In this document: piece after piece, positions 1-10,988 of the stretch
How positions within the stretch are numbered: position 1 is the first letter of the stretch
Layout of the letters: the number at the start of each line of letters is the position of its first letter
DNA from: Paenibacillus sp. MMS18-CY102
GTDB taxonomy: Bacteria > Bacillota > Bacilli > Paenibacillales > Paenibacillaceae
NCBI RefSeq assembly: GCF_009789195.1
Contig: NZ_WSTC01000009.1
Location: 1 to 64,000 of the forward strand
DNA length: 64,000 nucleotides
Reading direction: 5' to 3'
Translations under genes and position numbers: made by a program
Notes under the pieces: generated by a model
Databases searched by the model: none
The model's input: only the letters and a program-made list of their open reading frames with translations
Told to the model about the DNA's origin: nothing

Positions 1-1
1 T

Positions 2-2032
<2,031 letters not shown>

Positions 2033-2089
2033 CTTCTAGTAACGATAATCCAGTTATAGATCTTAACCTATTTGAATTGCAGTACACGC

Positions 2090-2174
2090 AGAAGAGCGGT
2101 CCACAGGGCCGCTCTTCTGCTGTCGAGAAAGACTCGACGGCTATTCACATCTAGCGGGGCAAGTTTTTTTGCCC
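2090..2174 (+). terminator. Cluster of three hairpins after the dynamin gene
   Basis: Three inverted repeats lie in a row: 2090-2118 (13-bp arms with one G-T pair and an ACA loop), 2119-2141 (GTCGAG / CTCGAC) and 2157-2174 (GGGCAA / TTGCCC around a T-run). None has the classic stem plus trailing T-tract, but together they probably end transcription. Confidence 0.5.
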
Positions 2175-2310
2175 AATTAATTCAGCCGACTAGCACGCCA
2201 GAGCGTCAATAGGGGAGTCCCCAGACCCACAGCGACTATGGGCGGCTAAGGCACACGCCTTGTTTTCACGGCTGCCAACAGTTGGCGTTATGTTTGCACG
2301 TGGACTGAGG

Positions 2311-2520
2311 CGTACATCGAACGCAAGGCAGTATTGGTGTGATCAGTAGCTAGCTCATTGCAGTTTGTACAATAACATCAACTCGAATGTGGAAGCGAGG
2401 TGGCGTCATTGCAATTTGTGCAACGGAAAAGGCGGTTTGCTAGGTTCTGGGCACATTTTGGCTCTTATGGGCTGGATCTCGTTGTTGCATGAATTGCAAT
2501 GGGAACCGTCCAGGCAGGTC
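2311..2520 (+). repeat. Dispersed palindromic-module repeat, copy 1
   Basis: A non-coding element of about 210 bp contains modules around the dyad TTGCA..TGCAA: CATTGCAGTTTGTACAATAA at 2356, CATTGCAATTTGTGCAACGG at 2407 and GTTGCATGAATTGCAATGGG at 2484. Module starts are 51 and 77 bp apart. The whole stretch, including spacers, aligns with the reverse complement of 62533-62738, at roughly 70 percent identity by eye. Two weaker modules follow at 2617-2640 and 2648-2662. Reading frames through this block are not protein-like. The rest of 2175-2854 shows nothing else except the ribosome site of the next gene. Confidence 0.75.
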
Positions 2521-2854
2521 CCAAGCTCCCAAAGACCGCGCTCTTTTCTAAATCTCAAAATCGAAAACGCATTCGATTCTCAAAGCCGCTTTTTCCAATC
2601 GATAATCAAAAAAATGCTATGGCAATATGTGCAAAAACGGAGGTGGATTCATGCAAAAATGGAGGAATTGTGAGCATATCGAACGGATGGCAGACGATTT
2701 AGGAGCATACCCCCCAATAAGTTGCGCTCAGCGTGGCGAAGCGTCACAGAGCGATCCATACGTTCACATACTCTGTTTGAACATTCCATAGGTTGCTGTT
2801 ACGATTCATTCGTATTTCCAATTCATCTGGGTTAACGGGAGAGAGGGATTCGTT

Positions 2855-4693
2855 GTGGACGTCTTCAGGCAATTAAAATCATTTTATTGGAGCGAGAAAA
2901 AGTACCTCATCACTTCGATTCTCTGCTTAATGGCAGCGACGGGTCTCGGCCTTGCCTATCCGAACTTGCTTCGGATACTTATTGACGATGTGATCATGAA
3001 ACAAAAGTTCGGCATGGTTCCAACGTTGTCATTGACGGTCGTTGGCGTTATTGCGGTCAAGAGCAGCTTGCAATTTTTACACGGCTTCTTCGGCGGGCGG
3101 TTAGGCAACCGGGTCGCTTATCGGCTTCGTAACGCATGTTATGACAAGCTGCAATATTTATCGTTCAAATATTATGATACCGCGAAGACAGGCGACCTCA
3201 TGTCCCGCCTGACCGCTGATCTTGAAGCGATCCGCAACTTTATCGGCTTCGGCTTTGCGCAAATTTTGAACATGGTGCTTATGATTATATTCGGCGGCAT
3301 CATGATGCTGACGATCCATTGGCAGCTTACGCTGATGACGTTTGTAACGATTCCGCTGCTTGCGTTTACCGCGATTCGGCTTGAGAAGAACATCCATCCC
3401 GCATTCCGTGAGATGCGCCTTGCGATGAGCCGATTAACGACAGCGGTGCAAGAAAATATTACAGGCGTTCGTACGATAAAGTCGTTTGCCCGTGAATCGT
3501 TTGAAGTGAACAAGTTTTCGGAGAAGAGCCATGACTATCAAGCGAATCAAATCGGCGTTTCCCAGATTTGGGGCCGGTTTTTCCCGATGATGGAGCTGTT
3601 GGCAAACCTGAGCGCTGTGATTTTGCTGGTCGCTGGCGGCATGCTTGTCATTCATGATTCGCTCACAATCGGAGAATTCGTAGCCTTCTTCAGCTTAACC
3701 TGGTACATCATTGGCCCAATGTGGGGCATTGGCTTCCATCTTAACAACTATACGCAATCCAAAGCTTCTGGTGAACGGATGCTTGAGCTGTTGAACGAAT
3801 ATGTACATGTCAAAAACACAGAACATCCTGTCCAACTGGATCACGGCACGATGAAAGGGCATGTCCGATTCGAAAATGTAACTTTTGGCTACGGCAGCAG
3901 CGTGCCAGCACTTGACGAATTTACGCTGAATGCGGCGCCAGGGAAGGTAATCGGTTTATTAGGCGGCACTGGATCTGGCAAGTCAACGGCAATCCAGCTG
4001 CTCATGCGTGCTTACGATGTGAAAAGCGGGCGCATTACAATCGATGGCATCGATGTGCGTGAGCTGGAGATTGAATCGCTTCGCGGCGCAATTGCGCCGG
4101 TATTCCAAGAGACGTTCCTGTTCTCGGCTTCGATTCGGGACAACATCGCCTATGGCGCACTGGATGCGACGATGGAAGATATTATCAATGCGGCGAAGCT
4201 GTCCAAAGCACATGATTTTATTATGGAACTGCCACTGGGGTATGACACGGTTGTTGGCGAACGGGGGATGGGGTTATCCGGGGGGCAGAAGCAACGGATT
4301 GCAATCGCTCGCGCACTTATTCGCAACCCGCGCATTCTGGTGATGGATGATGCGACCAGCGCGGTTGATATGGAAACAGAGCATGAGATTCAAGCGGGCT
4401 TCCGTGAACTAATGGCCGGCAGAACGACGTTCATAATCGCCCATCGCATTTCATCGCTTCGCCACGCGGACGAAATTCTCGTACTGGACAAAGGCAAGAC
4501 GGTACAATTTGGCACGCACGAGCAGCTGTTAGCTGAGCCGGGGCCATACCGCGACGTATACCGCATACAATATGCAGATCGCCCAGATCCAGCAAGTGAA
4601 GCGCCAGTGGCTGATGCTTGGGTGCCAGGTGAGCCGGAACCATCAGCGTTGCAGCGCGCTCAAGCTAATGCAGAAAGGGGGGCCATCCATTGA
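2855..4693 (+). CDS. ABC exporter half with degenerate ATP site (heterodimer subunit 1)
   Basis: 612 aa: six-helix exporter membrane domain (about 1-310) followed by an ATPase domain. Walker A GGTGSGKST is near residue 371, signature LSGGQKQR near 474 and Walker B LVMDDATSAVD near 495. The residue after the Walker B aspartate is Asp instead of the catalytic Glu. This is the hallmark of one half of heterodimeric exporters such as BmrC/BmrD, where one of the two ATP sites hydrolyses poorly. The start is GTG with GGGAGAGAGGG upstream. The next gene starts on the stop codon of this one, so the two are translationally coupled and should form one transporter. The substrate is unknown; drugs or lipids are usual for the family. 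Confidence 0.88.
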   Translation: MDVFRQLKSFYWSEKKYLITSILCLMAATGLGLAYPNLLRILIDDVIMKQKFGMVPTLSLTVVGVIAVKSSLQFLHGFFGGRLGNRVAYRLRNACYDKLQYLSFKYYDTAKTGDLMSRLTADLEAIRNFIGFGFAQILNMVLMIIFGGIMMLTIHWQLTLMTFVTIPLLAFTAIRLEKNIHPAFREMRLAMSRLTTAVQENITGVRTIKSFARESFEVNKFSEKSHDYQANQIGVSQIWGRFFPMMELLANLSAVILLVAGGMLVIHDSLTIGEFVAFFSLTWYIIGPMWGIGFHLNNYTQSKASGERMLELLNEYVHVKNTEHPVQLDHGTMKGHVRFENVTFGYGSSVPALDEFTLNAAPGKVIGLLGGTGSGKSTAIQLLMRAYDVKSGRITIDGIDVRELEIESLRGAIAPVFQETFLFSASIRDNIAYGALDATMEDIINAAKLSKAHDFIMELPLGYDTVVGERGMGLSGGQKQRIAIARALIRNPRILVMDDATSAVDMETEHEIQAGFRELMAGRTTFIIAHRISSLRHADEILVLDKGKTVQFGTHEQLLAEPGPYRDVYRIQYADRPDPASEAPVADAWVPGEPEPSALQRAQANAERGAIH

Positions 4694-6534
4694 GCAACGA
4701 ACAGGAGCAGCCAATGAAAAAGAAAGCGGCATCACGCCGCGACAGATTCGTCTATCAAGACGATGAATTGATCGAAAAACCGTTTAACTGGAGCCAGCTT
4801 GGCCGGTTATTCAATTATTTAAAGCCGTACCGCAAACAATTGCTGCCGGTCATTCTAGTCGGCATGGTGCTGGGGACGCTGACACGCCTAGCGATTCCGG
4901 CAATCGTCATTATGGCGATCGATGAGGCGATTAACCCGAAGTCAGGCGATTCTAGCGTGCCGAAGCTTCTGATATTCGCTGGCCTTATGTTTACCCTTTA
5001 TATTATTCAATGGGGCTCCAACAGATATCGCATCAAGCATACGAATATTATCGGCCAACGGGTCATTCATGATTTGCGCAGCCATTTGTTTTCCCATATC
5101 CAGACGCTTTCCTTTAAATTTTATGACAAGCGTCCAGCTGGCTCCGTTCTCGTTAGGGTCACTAACGACGTCAATGCCTTGCAGGATTTATTTACGAACG
5201 GTGTTGTAAACTTGCTGATGGATTGCGTGCAGCTCATTGGCATTGTAATTATTTTGCTGGCGTGGAACTTTAAGCTTGGCCTTGCGGTCATGTTGACCGT
5301 ACCGCTCATGTTCCTCGTGTCGAGCGCGCTTCGCAAGCGGATTCGGTTCGCATGGCAGGATGTGCGCATTAAGCAATCGCGCATTAACTCGCATTTGAAT
5401 GAGTCCATTCAAGGCATTAAAGTAACGCAAGCCTACGTGCAGGAGAAAGACAACATTCGGTTCTTTGAACGGATGAACATGAGCAATATCAAGTCATGGA
5501 ACAAGGCCTCGGCGTTGAACCAATCCTTTGGGCCTATTATTGAGCTGACAAGTGCAGTTGGAACTTTAATTTTGTTCTGGTATGGCTCTTATTTGATTCA
5601 ACAGGATGAATTAACGGTCGGTTTGCTCGTCGGATTCGCGAACTATATCGGCAACTTCTGGGAACCGATCAACCGGTTAGGCCAAATGTACTCCCAGCTG
5701 CTGATCGCGATGGCTTCGTCTGAACGGATTTTTGAATATTTGGATGAGCATCCGGCTGTAGGCGAGTTGCCTGAAGCGAACAAGCTGCCTGATGTGAAGG
5801 GCGATGTGTTGTTTGACCGGATCGTCTTCGAATATGAAGCGGGGCGCCCAGCGCTTAAAGGCGTAACGATCGATGTAAAAGCGGGCCAATCAATCGCGTT
5901 GGTCGGCCACACGGGCTCTGGCAAAAGCACGATTATGAACCTATTGTGCCGGTTTTACGATCCGGTGGAAGGCCGCGTCGTGATTGATGGTACAGATATT
6001 CGCGACGTGTCGATTGAGAGCTTGCGCTCGCAGATCGGGATCGTGCTGCAGGATACGTTTATTTTCTCAGGCACGATCCGGGATAACCTACGATTCGGCC
6101 GCCTGAACGCCACGAATGACGAGATCGTCGAAGCGGCAAAAGCAGTGCATGCGCATGAATTTATTATGAATTTGCCAGACGGGTATGATACCGAGGTGCA
6201 AGAGCGCGGCAACGTGCTGTCGATGGGGCAAAGGCAGCTTCTGTCGTTTGCCCGTGCGCTGCTGGCGGATCCCCGCATCCTTATTCTGGATGAAGCGACA
6301 GCAAGCATCGATACAGAGACGGAGCTAAAAATCCAGAAGGCGCTGCAAACCTTGCTCCAAGGGCGCACATCGTTTATCGTCGCCCATCGGCTGTCAACCA
6401 TCCGACATGCGGATTCAATCGTGGTGCTGGATCATGGCACAATTGTCGAGCAAGGCTCGCATGATGAGTTAATCGCGTTACGTGGCACGTATAACGGGCT
6501 AATTGAAGCGCAATACCGCTTTTTATTGGCATAG
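4690..6534 (+). CDS. ABC exporter half (heterodimer subunit 2)
   Basis: 614 aa, membrane domain then ATPase. Walker A GHTGSGKST is near residue 405, signature near 511 and a canonical Walker B with DE (ILILDEATASID) near 531. The signature reads LSMGQRQ rather than LSGGQ. In heterodimeric exporters the degenerate site is built from the partner's Asp-type Walker B and this deviant signature, so the two deviations complement each other. The start is a TTG overlapping the upstream TGA, with AAAGGGGGG about 8 nt upstream; an internal ATG at 4714 is less well placed. Confidence 0.88.
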   Translation: MSNEQEQPMKKKAASRRDRFVYQDDELIEKPFNWSQLGRLFNYLKPYRKQLLPVILVGMVLGTLTRLAIPAIVIMAIDEAINPKSGDSSVPKLLIFAGLMFTLYIIQWGSNRYRIKHTNIIGQRVIHDLRSHLFSHIQTLSFKFYDKRPAGSVLVRVTNDVNALQDLFTNGVVNLLMDCVQLIGIVIILLAWNFKLGLAVMLTVPLMFLVSSALRKRIRFAWQDVRIKQSRINSHLNESIQGIKVTQAYVQEKDNIRFFERMNMSNIKSWNKASALNQSFGPIIELTSAVGTLILFWYGSYLIQQDELTVGLLVGFANYIGNFWEPINRLGQMYSQLLIAMASSERIFEYLDEHPAVGELPEANKLPDVKGDVLFDRIVFEYEAGRPALKGVTIDVKAGQSIALVGHTGSGKSTIMNLLCRFYDPVEGRVVIDGTDIRDVSIESLRSQIGIVLQDTFIFSGTIRDNLRFGRLNATNDEIVEAAKAVHAHEFIMNLPDGYDTEVQERGNVLSMGQRQLLSFARALLADPRILILDEATASIDTETELKIQKALQTLLQGRTSFIVAHRLSTIRHADSIVVLDHGTIVEQGSHDELIALRGTYNGLIEAQYRFLLA

Positions 6535-6592
6535 CCCAAGGACAAGCTTGATTTTTAACGGCATTCCGTCCAAAATGGAAAGAAAACGCAAT

Positions 6593-6636
6593 ACGGCGGC
6601 AAGTCTGGTGATGCGAGTGCCCAGGTTTGCCGCCGT
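6593..6636 (+). terminator. Hairpin between exporter pair and purT
   Basis: Perfect 10-bp arms ACGGCGGCAA (6593-6602) and TTGCCGCCGT (6627-6636) enclose a 24-nt loop with a small inner CTGG/CCAG stem. No T-tract follows. It could be a weak terminator or a structured leader of purT. Confidence 0.4.
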
Positions 6637-6659
6637 CTGCATGATTTCAGGAGGTTCAC

Positions 6660-7847
6660 ATGTCTAAGTATGGTTCACCGCTATCGAAGCAAGCACGCCG
6701 AATCGTATTGCTCGGATCAGGCGAGCTTGGCAAGGAAGTCATCATCGAAGCGCAACGGCTCGGCATTGAGACGGTTGCCGTAGACCGTTATGCGAATGCG
6801 CCAGCGATGCAAGTCGCGCATCGGTCGCATGTCATTGACATGCTGGACGGCGAAGCCCTCCGGCGAATCATTGAGCTAGAACAGCCTGACCTCATCGTGC
6901 CGGAGATTGAAGCGATTGCGACAGAGACACTCGTTGAGCTGGAGAAGGAAGGCCGTACGGTTGTTCCTACTGCGCGTGCGGCGCGGCTGACGATGGACCG
7001 TGAAGGCATCCGCCGGTTAGCAGCTGAGACGCTGGAGCTTCCCACTGCACCGTATCAATTCGCAGATTCGTTGGATGAGCTTCGCCATGCGGTTGCGGAA
7101 ATTGGCACGCCTTGTGTCATTAAACCGATCATGAGCTCGTCGGGCAAAGGCCAAAGCGTTTGCCGATCAGAAGCTGATATTGAAGGCTGTTGGGAATATG
7201 CAATGGAAGGCGGCCGTGCGAAGAAACAGCGCGTCATCGTCGAAGGCTTTATTCATTTTGATTCCGAAATTACGCTCCTAACGATCCGTTCCGTCTCTGG
7301 CACTTCATTCTGTGCGCCGATTGGGCATGTGCAGAAGGACGGCGATTATATTGAATCGTGGCAGCCTCATCAGATGACATCGGAACAGATTCAAGAAGCG
7401 GAGCTTATAGCGCGCAAAGTAACTGATTCGCTCGGCGGCTATGGCCTTTATGGCGTGGAGCTGTTCTTGACGAAGGATGGCGTATTGTTTAGCGAAGTTT
7501 CGCCTCGTCCGCATGATACGGGAATGGTGACGATGGTGACGCAGGACCTGTCTGAGTTTGCGCTGCACGCACGTGCGATTTTAGGGCTGCCAATCCCTAC
7601 GATTCGCCTGCTGACGCCAGGGGCGACGCACACGCTGAAGGCAGACCGCGACTGTGCAACGTTCCAAATCGGGGGCATTGAAGAAGCGCTCTCCATTCCG
7701 AATACACAAGTTCGCGTGTTTGGCAAGCCAGAGACGAAGAAGGGCCGCCGTATGGCGGTTGCGATGAGCAGTGCGGACGGCGTTGAGCAAGCACGTGACA
7801 TGGCAAGGCGCGCAGCGCAAGCGCTGCATATCGAGTACGAAGCTTAA
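6660..7847 (+). CDS. purT: Formate-dependent phosphoribosylglycinamide formyltransferase
   Basis: 395 aa, the normal length of PurT. It makes formyl-GAR from GAR, formate and ATP in purine synthesis, bypassing the folate-dependent PurN. The N-terminal Rossmann-like part contains LGSGELGKE. The ATP-grasp core has the loop [12 protein letters not shown] near residue 156 and the metal-binding [10 protein letters not shown] near 279. A good ribosome site, AGGAGG, sits 4-5 nt before the ATG. The gene stands alone between a hairpin and a strong terminator. No purine riboswitch or PurR box could be recognised in the leader. Confidence 0.95.
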   Translation: MSKYGSPLSKQARRIVLLGSGELGKEVIIEAQRLGIETVAVDRYANAPAMQVAHRSHVIDMLDGEALRRIIELEQPDLIVPEIEAIATETLVELEKEGRTVVPTARAARLTMDREGIRRLAAETLELPTAPYQFADSLDELRHAVAEIGTPCVIKPIMSSSGKGQSVCRSEADIEGCWEYAMEGGRAKKQRVIVEGFIHFDSEITLLTIRSVSGTSFCAPIGHVQKDGDYIESWQPHQMTSEQIQEAELIARKVTDSLGGYGLYGVELFLTKDGVLFSEVSPRPHDTGMVTMVTQDLSEFALHARAILGLPIPTIRLLTPGATHTLKADRDCATFQIGGIEEALSIPNTQVRVFGKPETKKGRRMAVAMSSADGVEQARDMARRAAQALHIEYEA

Positions 7848-7883
7848 ATAATCGTTACTGTTTAATATTTAAGTGAATCATTG

Positions 7884-7923
7884 CCCGTAATGCCACTTAT
7901 TCGGTGTGCATTACGGGTTTTTT
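7884..7923 (+). terminator. Rho-independent terminator of purT
   Basis: Arms CCCGTAATGC (7884-7893) and GCATTACGGG (7908-7917), with an inner CAC/GTG, are followed directly by a run of six T. Confidence 0.92.
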
Positions 7924-8003
7924 ATGGCCCGATTTGCATTCTTTAATCGTTAGATTTATGGTAGAAGGGTAAATTATCCATCGGATAGGGAAAGGAGCTT
8001 GTC

Positions 8004-8822
8004 ATGATGAATCGAGGCACTGTCCTCTGGCGTGTGATCGGTATCGTCGCAGTACTTGCAACTATTCTATTGCTTGCCGGATTTGCTTACGCCGTGAAGG
8101 ATATGCTGCGCCCTGGACAAGCCATAAGCCCGATTGTGGAAGATGGGCCATCAACGCCTAGCTTGGCTGACCAGCCAATCATTCGTGTAACGGCGTTAGG
8201 CGATTCGTTAACCAAAGGAACGGGCGATTCAACGGGCGAAGGTTACGTGAAGCCAACGATGAAGCATTTGGAAGAAATGTACGGCAAGCCGGTCAAGCTC
8301 TTGAACAATTTAGCGATTAACGGGCTTAGGGCTGACCAATTAAACGAAAAGCTTGAGACGGACAAAGGCTTTCAGCTTGCGGTTCGCGAGTCGGATGTCA
8401 TTCTTATGACGATTGGCGGCAATGATCTATTTGCTTTCGCTGCGGGGAATGAGAAAGGCGTTGCAGCGAATCAAGGGCAGCTGTCGATGGATGAGCTGAA
8501 TGCGAACCTCGCCATTGGAACGAAGCGGCTTGAGCAAACGCTTAAACGGTTGAACGAGCTGAATCCGAAGGCAAAAATCGTTTATATCGGCTTATATAAT
8601 CCGTTTTACGATGTGAAGGACCTTCGCGAAGGCAGCTTGCAGGTGCAGGCGTGGAATAAAGAAGTGTATGCGATTATTTACCGTTATCCCAATATGAGGC
8701 TCATCCCAACTTTTGACCTTTTTGAAGCTAATTTGTCCAAATATTTGTCGTCGGATCACTTTCATCCAAACCACGAAGGATATGCTGCGATTGCATCGCG
8801 CATCGCACAAGCGATTAACTAG
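8004..8822 (+). CDS. Membrane-anchored SGNH/GDSL esterase (YpmR-like)
   Basis: 272 aa. Residues about 8-30 form a signal anchor, so the catalytic domain is likely outside the membrane. SGNH blocks are complete: GDSL with nucleophile Ser68, GGND at 138-141, and the DHFH block with Asp251 and His254. The family hydrolyses acyl or acetyl esters of lipids or cell-wall polymers. The length and layout match the B. subtilis YpmR group. The ribosome site AAGGAG precedes two adjacent ATGs (8004 or 8007). The ABC-2 transporter genes follow after a short gap. The actual substrate is unknown. Confidence 0.85.
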   Translation: MMNRGTVLWRVIGIVAVLATILLLAGFAYAVKDMLRPGQAISPIVEDGPSTPSLADQPIIRVTALGDSLTKGTGDSTGEGYVKPTMKHLEEMYGKPVKLLNNLAINGLRADQLNEKLETDKGFQLAVRESDVILMTIGGNDLFAFAAGNEKGVAANQGQLSMDELNANLAIGTKRLEQTLKRLNELNPKAKIVYIGLYNPFYDVKDLREGSLQVQAWNKEVYAIIYRYPNMRLIPTFDLFEANLSKYLSSDHFHPNHEGYAAIASRIAQAIN

Positions 8823-8855
8823 TGGAATGGCTGGCATCAGAGAGGAGAATGAAGG

Positions 8856-9887
8856 ATGGCGTTTGTAACGAAAGCGTCAAGCGCAGCACCAGTTTCCGAT
8901 GCGAATGCAACGAAGTTGGCACGGGATCGCAATGCTTCTTCGACGGTGTTGTCCGTGAGGGGCGTAACGAAGAAAATTCGCGGCCGTGATATTATTCGCG
9001 GCGTTAGCTTTGATGTGAAGGCGGGCGAAATCTTCGGCTTTCTCGGCCCGAATGGCTCTGGCAAAACGACGACAATTCGTATGCTCGTTGATCTCATACG
9101 TCCCACTTCGGGCGAAATTGAGATTTGCGGTTTCAATGTCCAGCGCGACCCTGAGAAGGCGCTTCGCCATGTTGGATGCATCGTCGAGAATCCGGAAATG
9201 TACAGCTATTTGACTGGCTGGGAAAACCTTGAGCATTTCGCCAGAATGCAGGCAGGCATTGATGAAAATCGCATTCGTGAAGTTGTGGAAATCGTTGGGA
9301 TGGATGGCCGCATTCATGATAAGGTCAAAACCTATTCGCTAGGCATGCGCCAACGGCTTGGAATCGCACAAGCGCTGCTTGGCAATCCGCGGCTGCTTAT
9401 TTTGGACGAGCCAACCAATGGCCTTGATCCCAAAGGCATCAAGGAGCTGCGCATCTTTATTCGATCTCTTGCGGAGCAGGGGCTTAGTTTATTTATTTCT
9501 AGCCATTTGCTTAGTGAAATCCAGCTGATGTGCGACCGGGTAGCGATTATTAGCAAAGGGCAAGTGTTGGCGGTCGGTGAAGTGGGTGAGCTTATTGCTC
9601 ATGCGGGCACGTATGTAGTCTGGCAATTCGAGGATCGTGCGGCTGGGCTGCAGCGGCTGCGTAACGAAGCAAGCGTTACCGTATTGCCCGAAGATCAGCC
9701 GCAGGTCGATGAGGCTATACTAGCTATGCTGCCAGGCGCGATCGTAACAACTATGCCAATCCGCGATATCCCGGCATTAATCGAGAAGTTGACGCGTGAT
9801 GGGTTGCGAATCAGCGCTGTGCAGCAAGTTGCGCCAACGCTGGAGGAACTATTTTTGAACATGACGGAGGGCGATGAGGTTGAGTAA
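8856..9887 (+). CDS. ABC-2 type transporter, ATP-binding subunit
   Basis: 343 aa. An unusual ~30-residue serine/alanine-rich lead precedes the ATPase domain, which has Walker A GPNGSGKTT, a signature reading YSLGMRQRLGIAQ and Walker B LLILDEPTNGLD. The C-terminal ~110 residues form the regulatory tail found in BcrA/CcmA-type ATPases. The ribosome site GAGAGGAG lies 8 nt before the ATG. The permease gene overlaps its end, so the pair makes one transporter; exporters of antimicrobial peptides or lipids are typical of the family. Confidence 0.88.
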   Translation: MAFVTKASSAAPVSDANATKLARDRNASSTVLSVRGVTKKIRGRDIIRGVSFDVKAGEIFGFLGPNGSGKTTTIRMLVDLIRPTSGEIEICGFNVQRDPEKALRHVGCIVENPEMYSYLTGWENLEHFARMQAGIDENRIREVVEIVGMDGRIHDKVKTYSLGMRQRLGIAQALLGNPRLLILDEPTNGLDPKGIKELRIFIRSLAEQGLSLFISSHLLSEIQLMCDRVAIISKGQVLAVGEVGELIAHAGTYVVWQFEDRAAGLQRLRNEASVTVLPEDQPQVDEAILAMLPGAIVTTMPIRDIPALIEKLTRDGLRISAVQQVAPTLEELFLNMTEGDEVE

Positions 9888-10866
9888 TCTGCTGCCGCTC
9901 GTACGCAACGAGACGATGAAAGTGTGGAAGAAAAAAAGGTTTCTCGTCGTCGTGCTAATTTTGCTTGTTCTCATTCCAGTGTTTACGTATGCTCAAATGA
10001 AAATGGCCGTCAACAATCGGGAGAAGTTCGAAGATTGGCGTTTTCAGCTGCAGCAGAAAATAACGGATTACCAAAACCAGCTGTCGAGCGACCGGATTCC
10101 CGAAGAATGGAAGCGATATCGCCGAGTTGCTGTGCAGCAGCTGCAATATTATTTGGATCATGATGTTAATCCTGACGCGCCGAATGCCGTTACATTTACA
10201 AGAGGGTTTCTCGATGCTTCGGTAACGATGTTTATTCCGCTGCTCGTATTAGCTATCGCTTCTGATTTGGTTTCCGGTGAGCGCTCATCCGGCACGATGA
10301 AGATGCTGCTTACAAGGCCGGTGAGGCGGTGGAAAATACTGCTAAGCAAGCTTGTTGCGCTAACGCTATATGTTTCCTTAACGCTCCTTGCAACGGTTGT
10401 GTTATCGTATTTAATTGCTGGGCTTGTGTTCGGGTATGGAGGATGGACGCTGCCTGTATTTACAGGATTCGTTATTAATGGAGCTGAATTGGACAGCTCA
10501 GCCGTTCATGCCGTGCCGCATTGGCTGTATTTGCTGATGATGTCAGGGCTCGTGTGGGTGTCCGCGATGACGGTAGCTTGCTTGGCGCTTATGGTGTCTG
10601 TTCTCGTTCGCAGTACGGCAGCAAGCATCGTTACAATGATGGCTGCGATCATTGCTGGCTCGATCCTCGCAACGATGGCATCATCTTGGCATAGTGCGAA
10701 ATATATTTTTTCAGTTAACCTGGAATTAAGCAATTATTTGGCGGGTTCGCCGCCGCCGATTGAAGGCATGAGTTTATCTTTTTCTTTAGCCGTACTAGGC
10801 GTTTGGACGCTTCTTTCGCTGATCGTTTCGTTCAGCGTCTTTACGAAACAGGATATGTTGAATTAA
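9880..10866 (+). CDS. ABC-2 type transporter, permease subunit
   Basis: About 328 aa with one helix near residues 18-36, a long extracytoplasmic stretch (about 37-105) and five further membrane segments. I chose the TTG at 9880, because GGAGGG lies 8 nt upstream of it; the ATG at 9874 is only 2 nt from that site. The resulting N-terminus MSNLLPLVRNETMKVWKKKR is typical of these permeases. It overlaps the ATPase gene by 8 nt. The substrate is unknown. Confidence 0.82.
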   Translation: MSNLLPLVRNETMKVWKKKRFLVVVLILLVLIPVFTYAQMKMAVNNREKFEDWRFQLQQKITDYQNQLSSDRIPEEWKRYRRVAVQQLQYYLDHDVNPDAPNAVTFTRGFLDASVTMFIPLLVLAIASDLVSGERSSGTMKMLLTRPVRRWKILLSKLVALTLYVSLTLLATVVLSYLIAGLVFGYGGWTLPVFTGFVINGAELDSSAVHAVPHWLYLLMMSGLVWVSAMTVACLALMVSVLVRSTAASIVTMMAAIIAGSILATMASSWHSAKYIFSVNLELSNYLAGSPPPIEGMSLSFSLAVLGVWTLLSLIVSFSVFTKQDMLN

Positions 10867-10868
10867 AA

Positions 10869-10897
10869 TAGACCTCTGACGGCAACTTTTTTATAAT
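10869..10897 (+). promoter_or_regulatory. Candidate promoter for parE-parC
   Basis: TAGACC at 10869-10874 and a perfect TATAAT at 10892-10897 are separated by 17 nt in the only gap upstream of parE. Confidence 0.5.
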
Positions 10898-10988
10898 AAA
10901 TCAATCCATAATAAGCGGACATGGATGTCCAACAGGCTACTGACCCGAGGCATCTGGGCAGAGGCAACACACATTTAGGGGGGCGCGT

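Noticed and set aside
2356-2503. CRISPR-like array
   Set aside because: Modules are diverged and palindromic, spacers are themselves conserved between the two copies, and there are no cas genes.
2365-2702. Open frames of 102 and 67 codons in the gap before the first exporter gene
   Set aside because: They run through the palindromic repeat and diverge in frame from the second repeat copy; no ribosome site.
6535-6659. Purine riboswitch before purT
   Set aside because: Only a simple 10-bp hairpin is present; the conserved junction sequence of the purine riboswitch could not be found.
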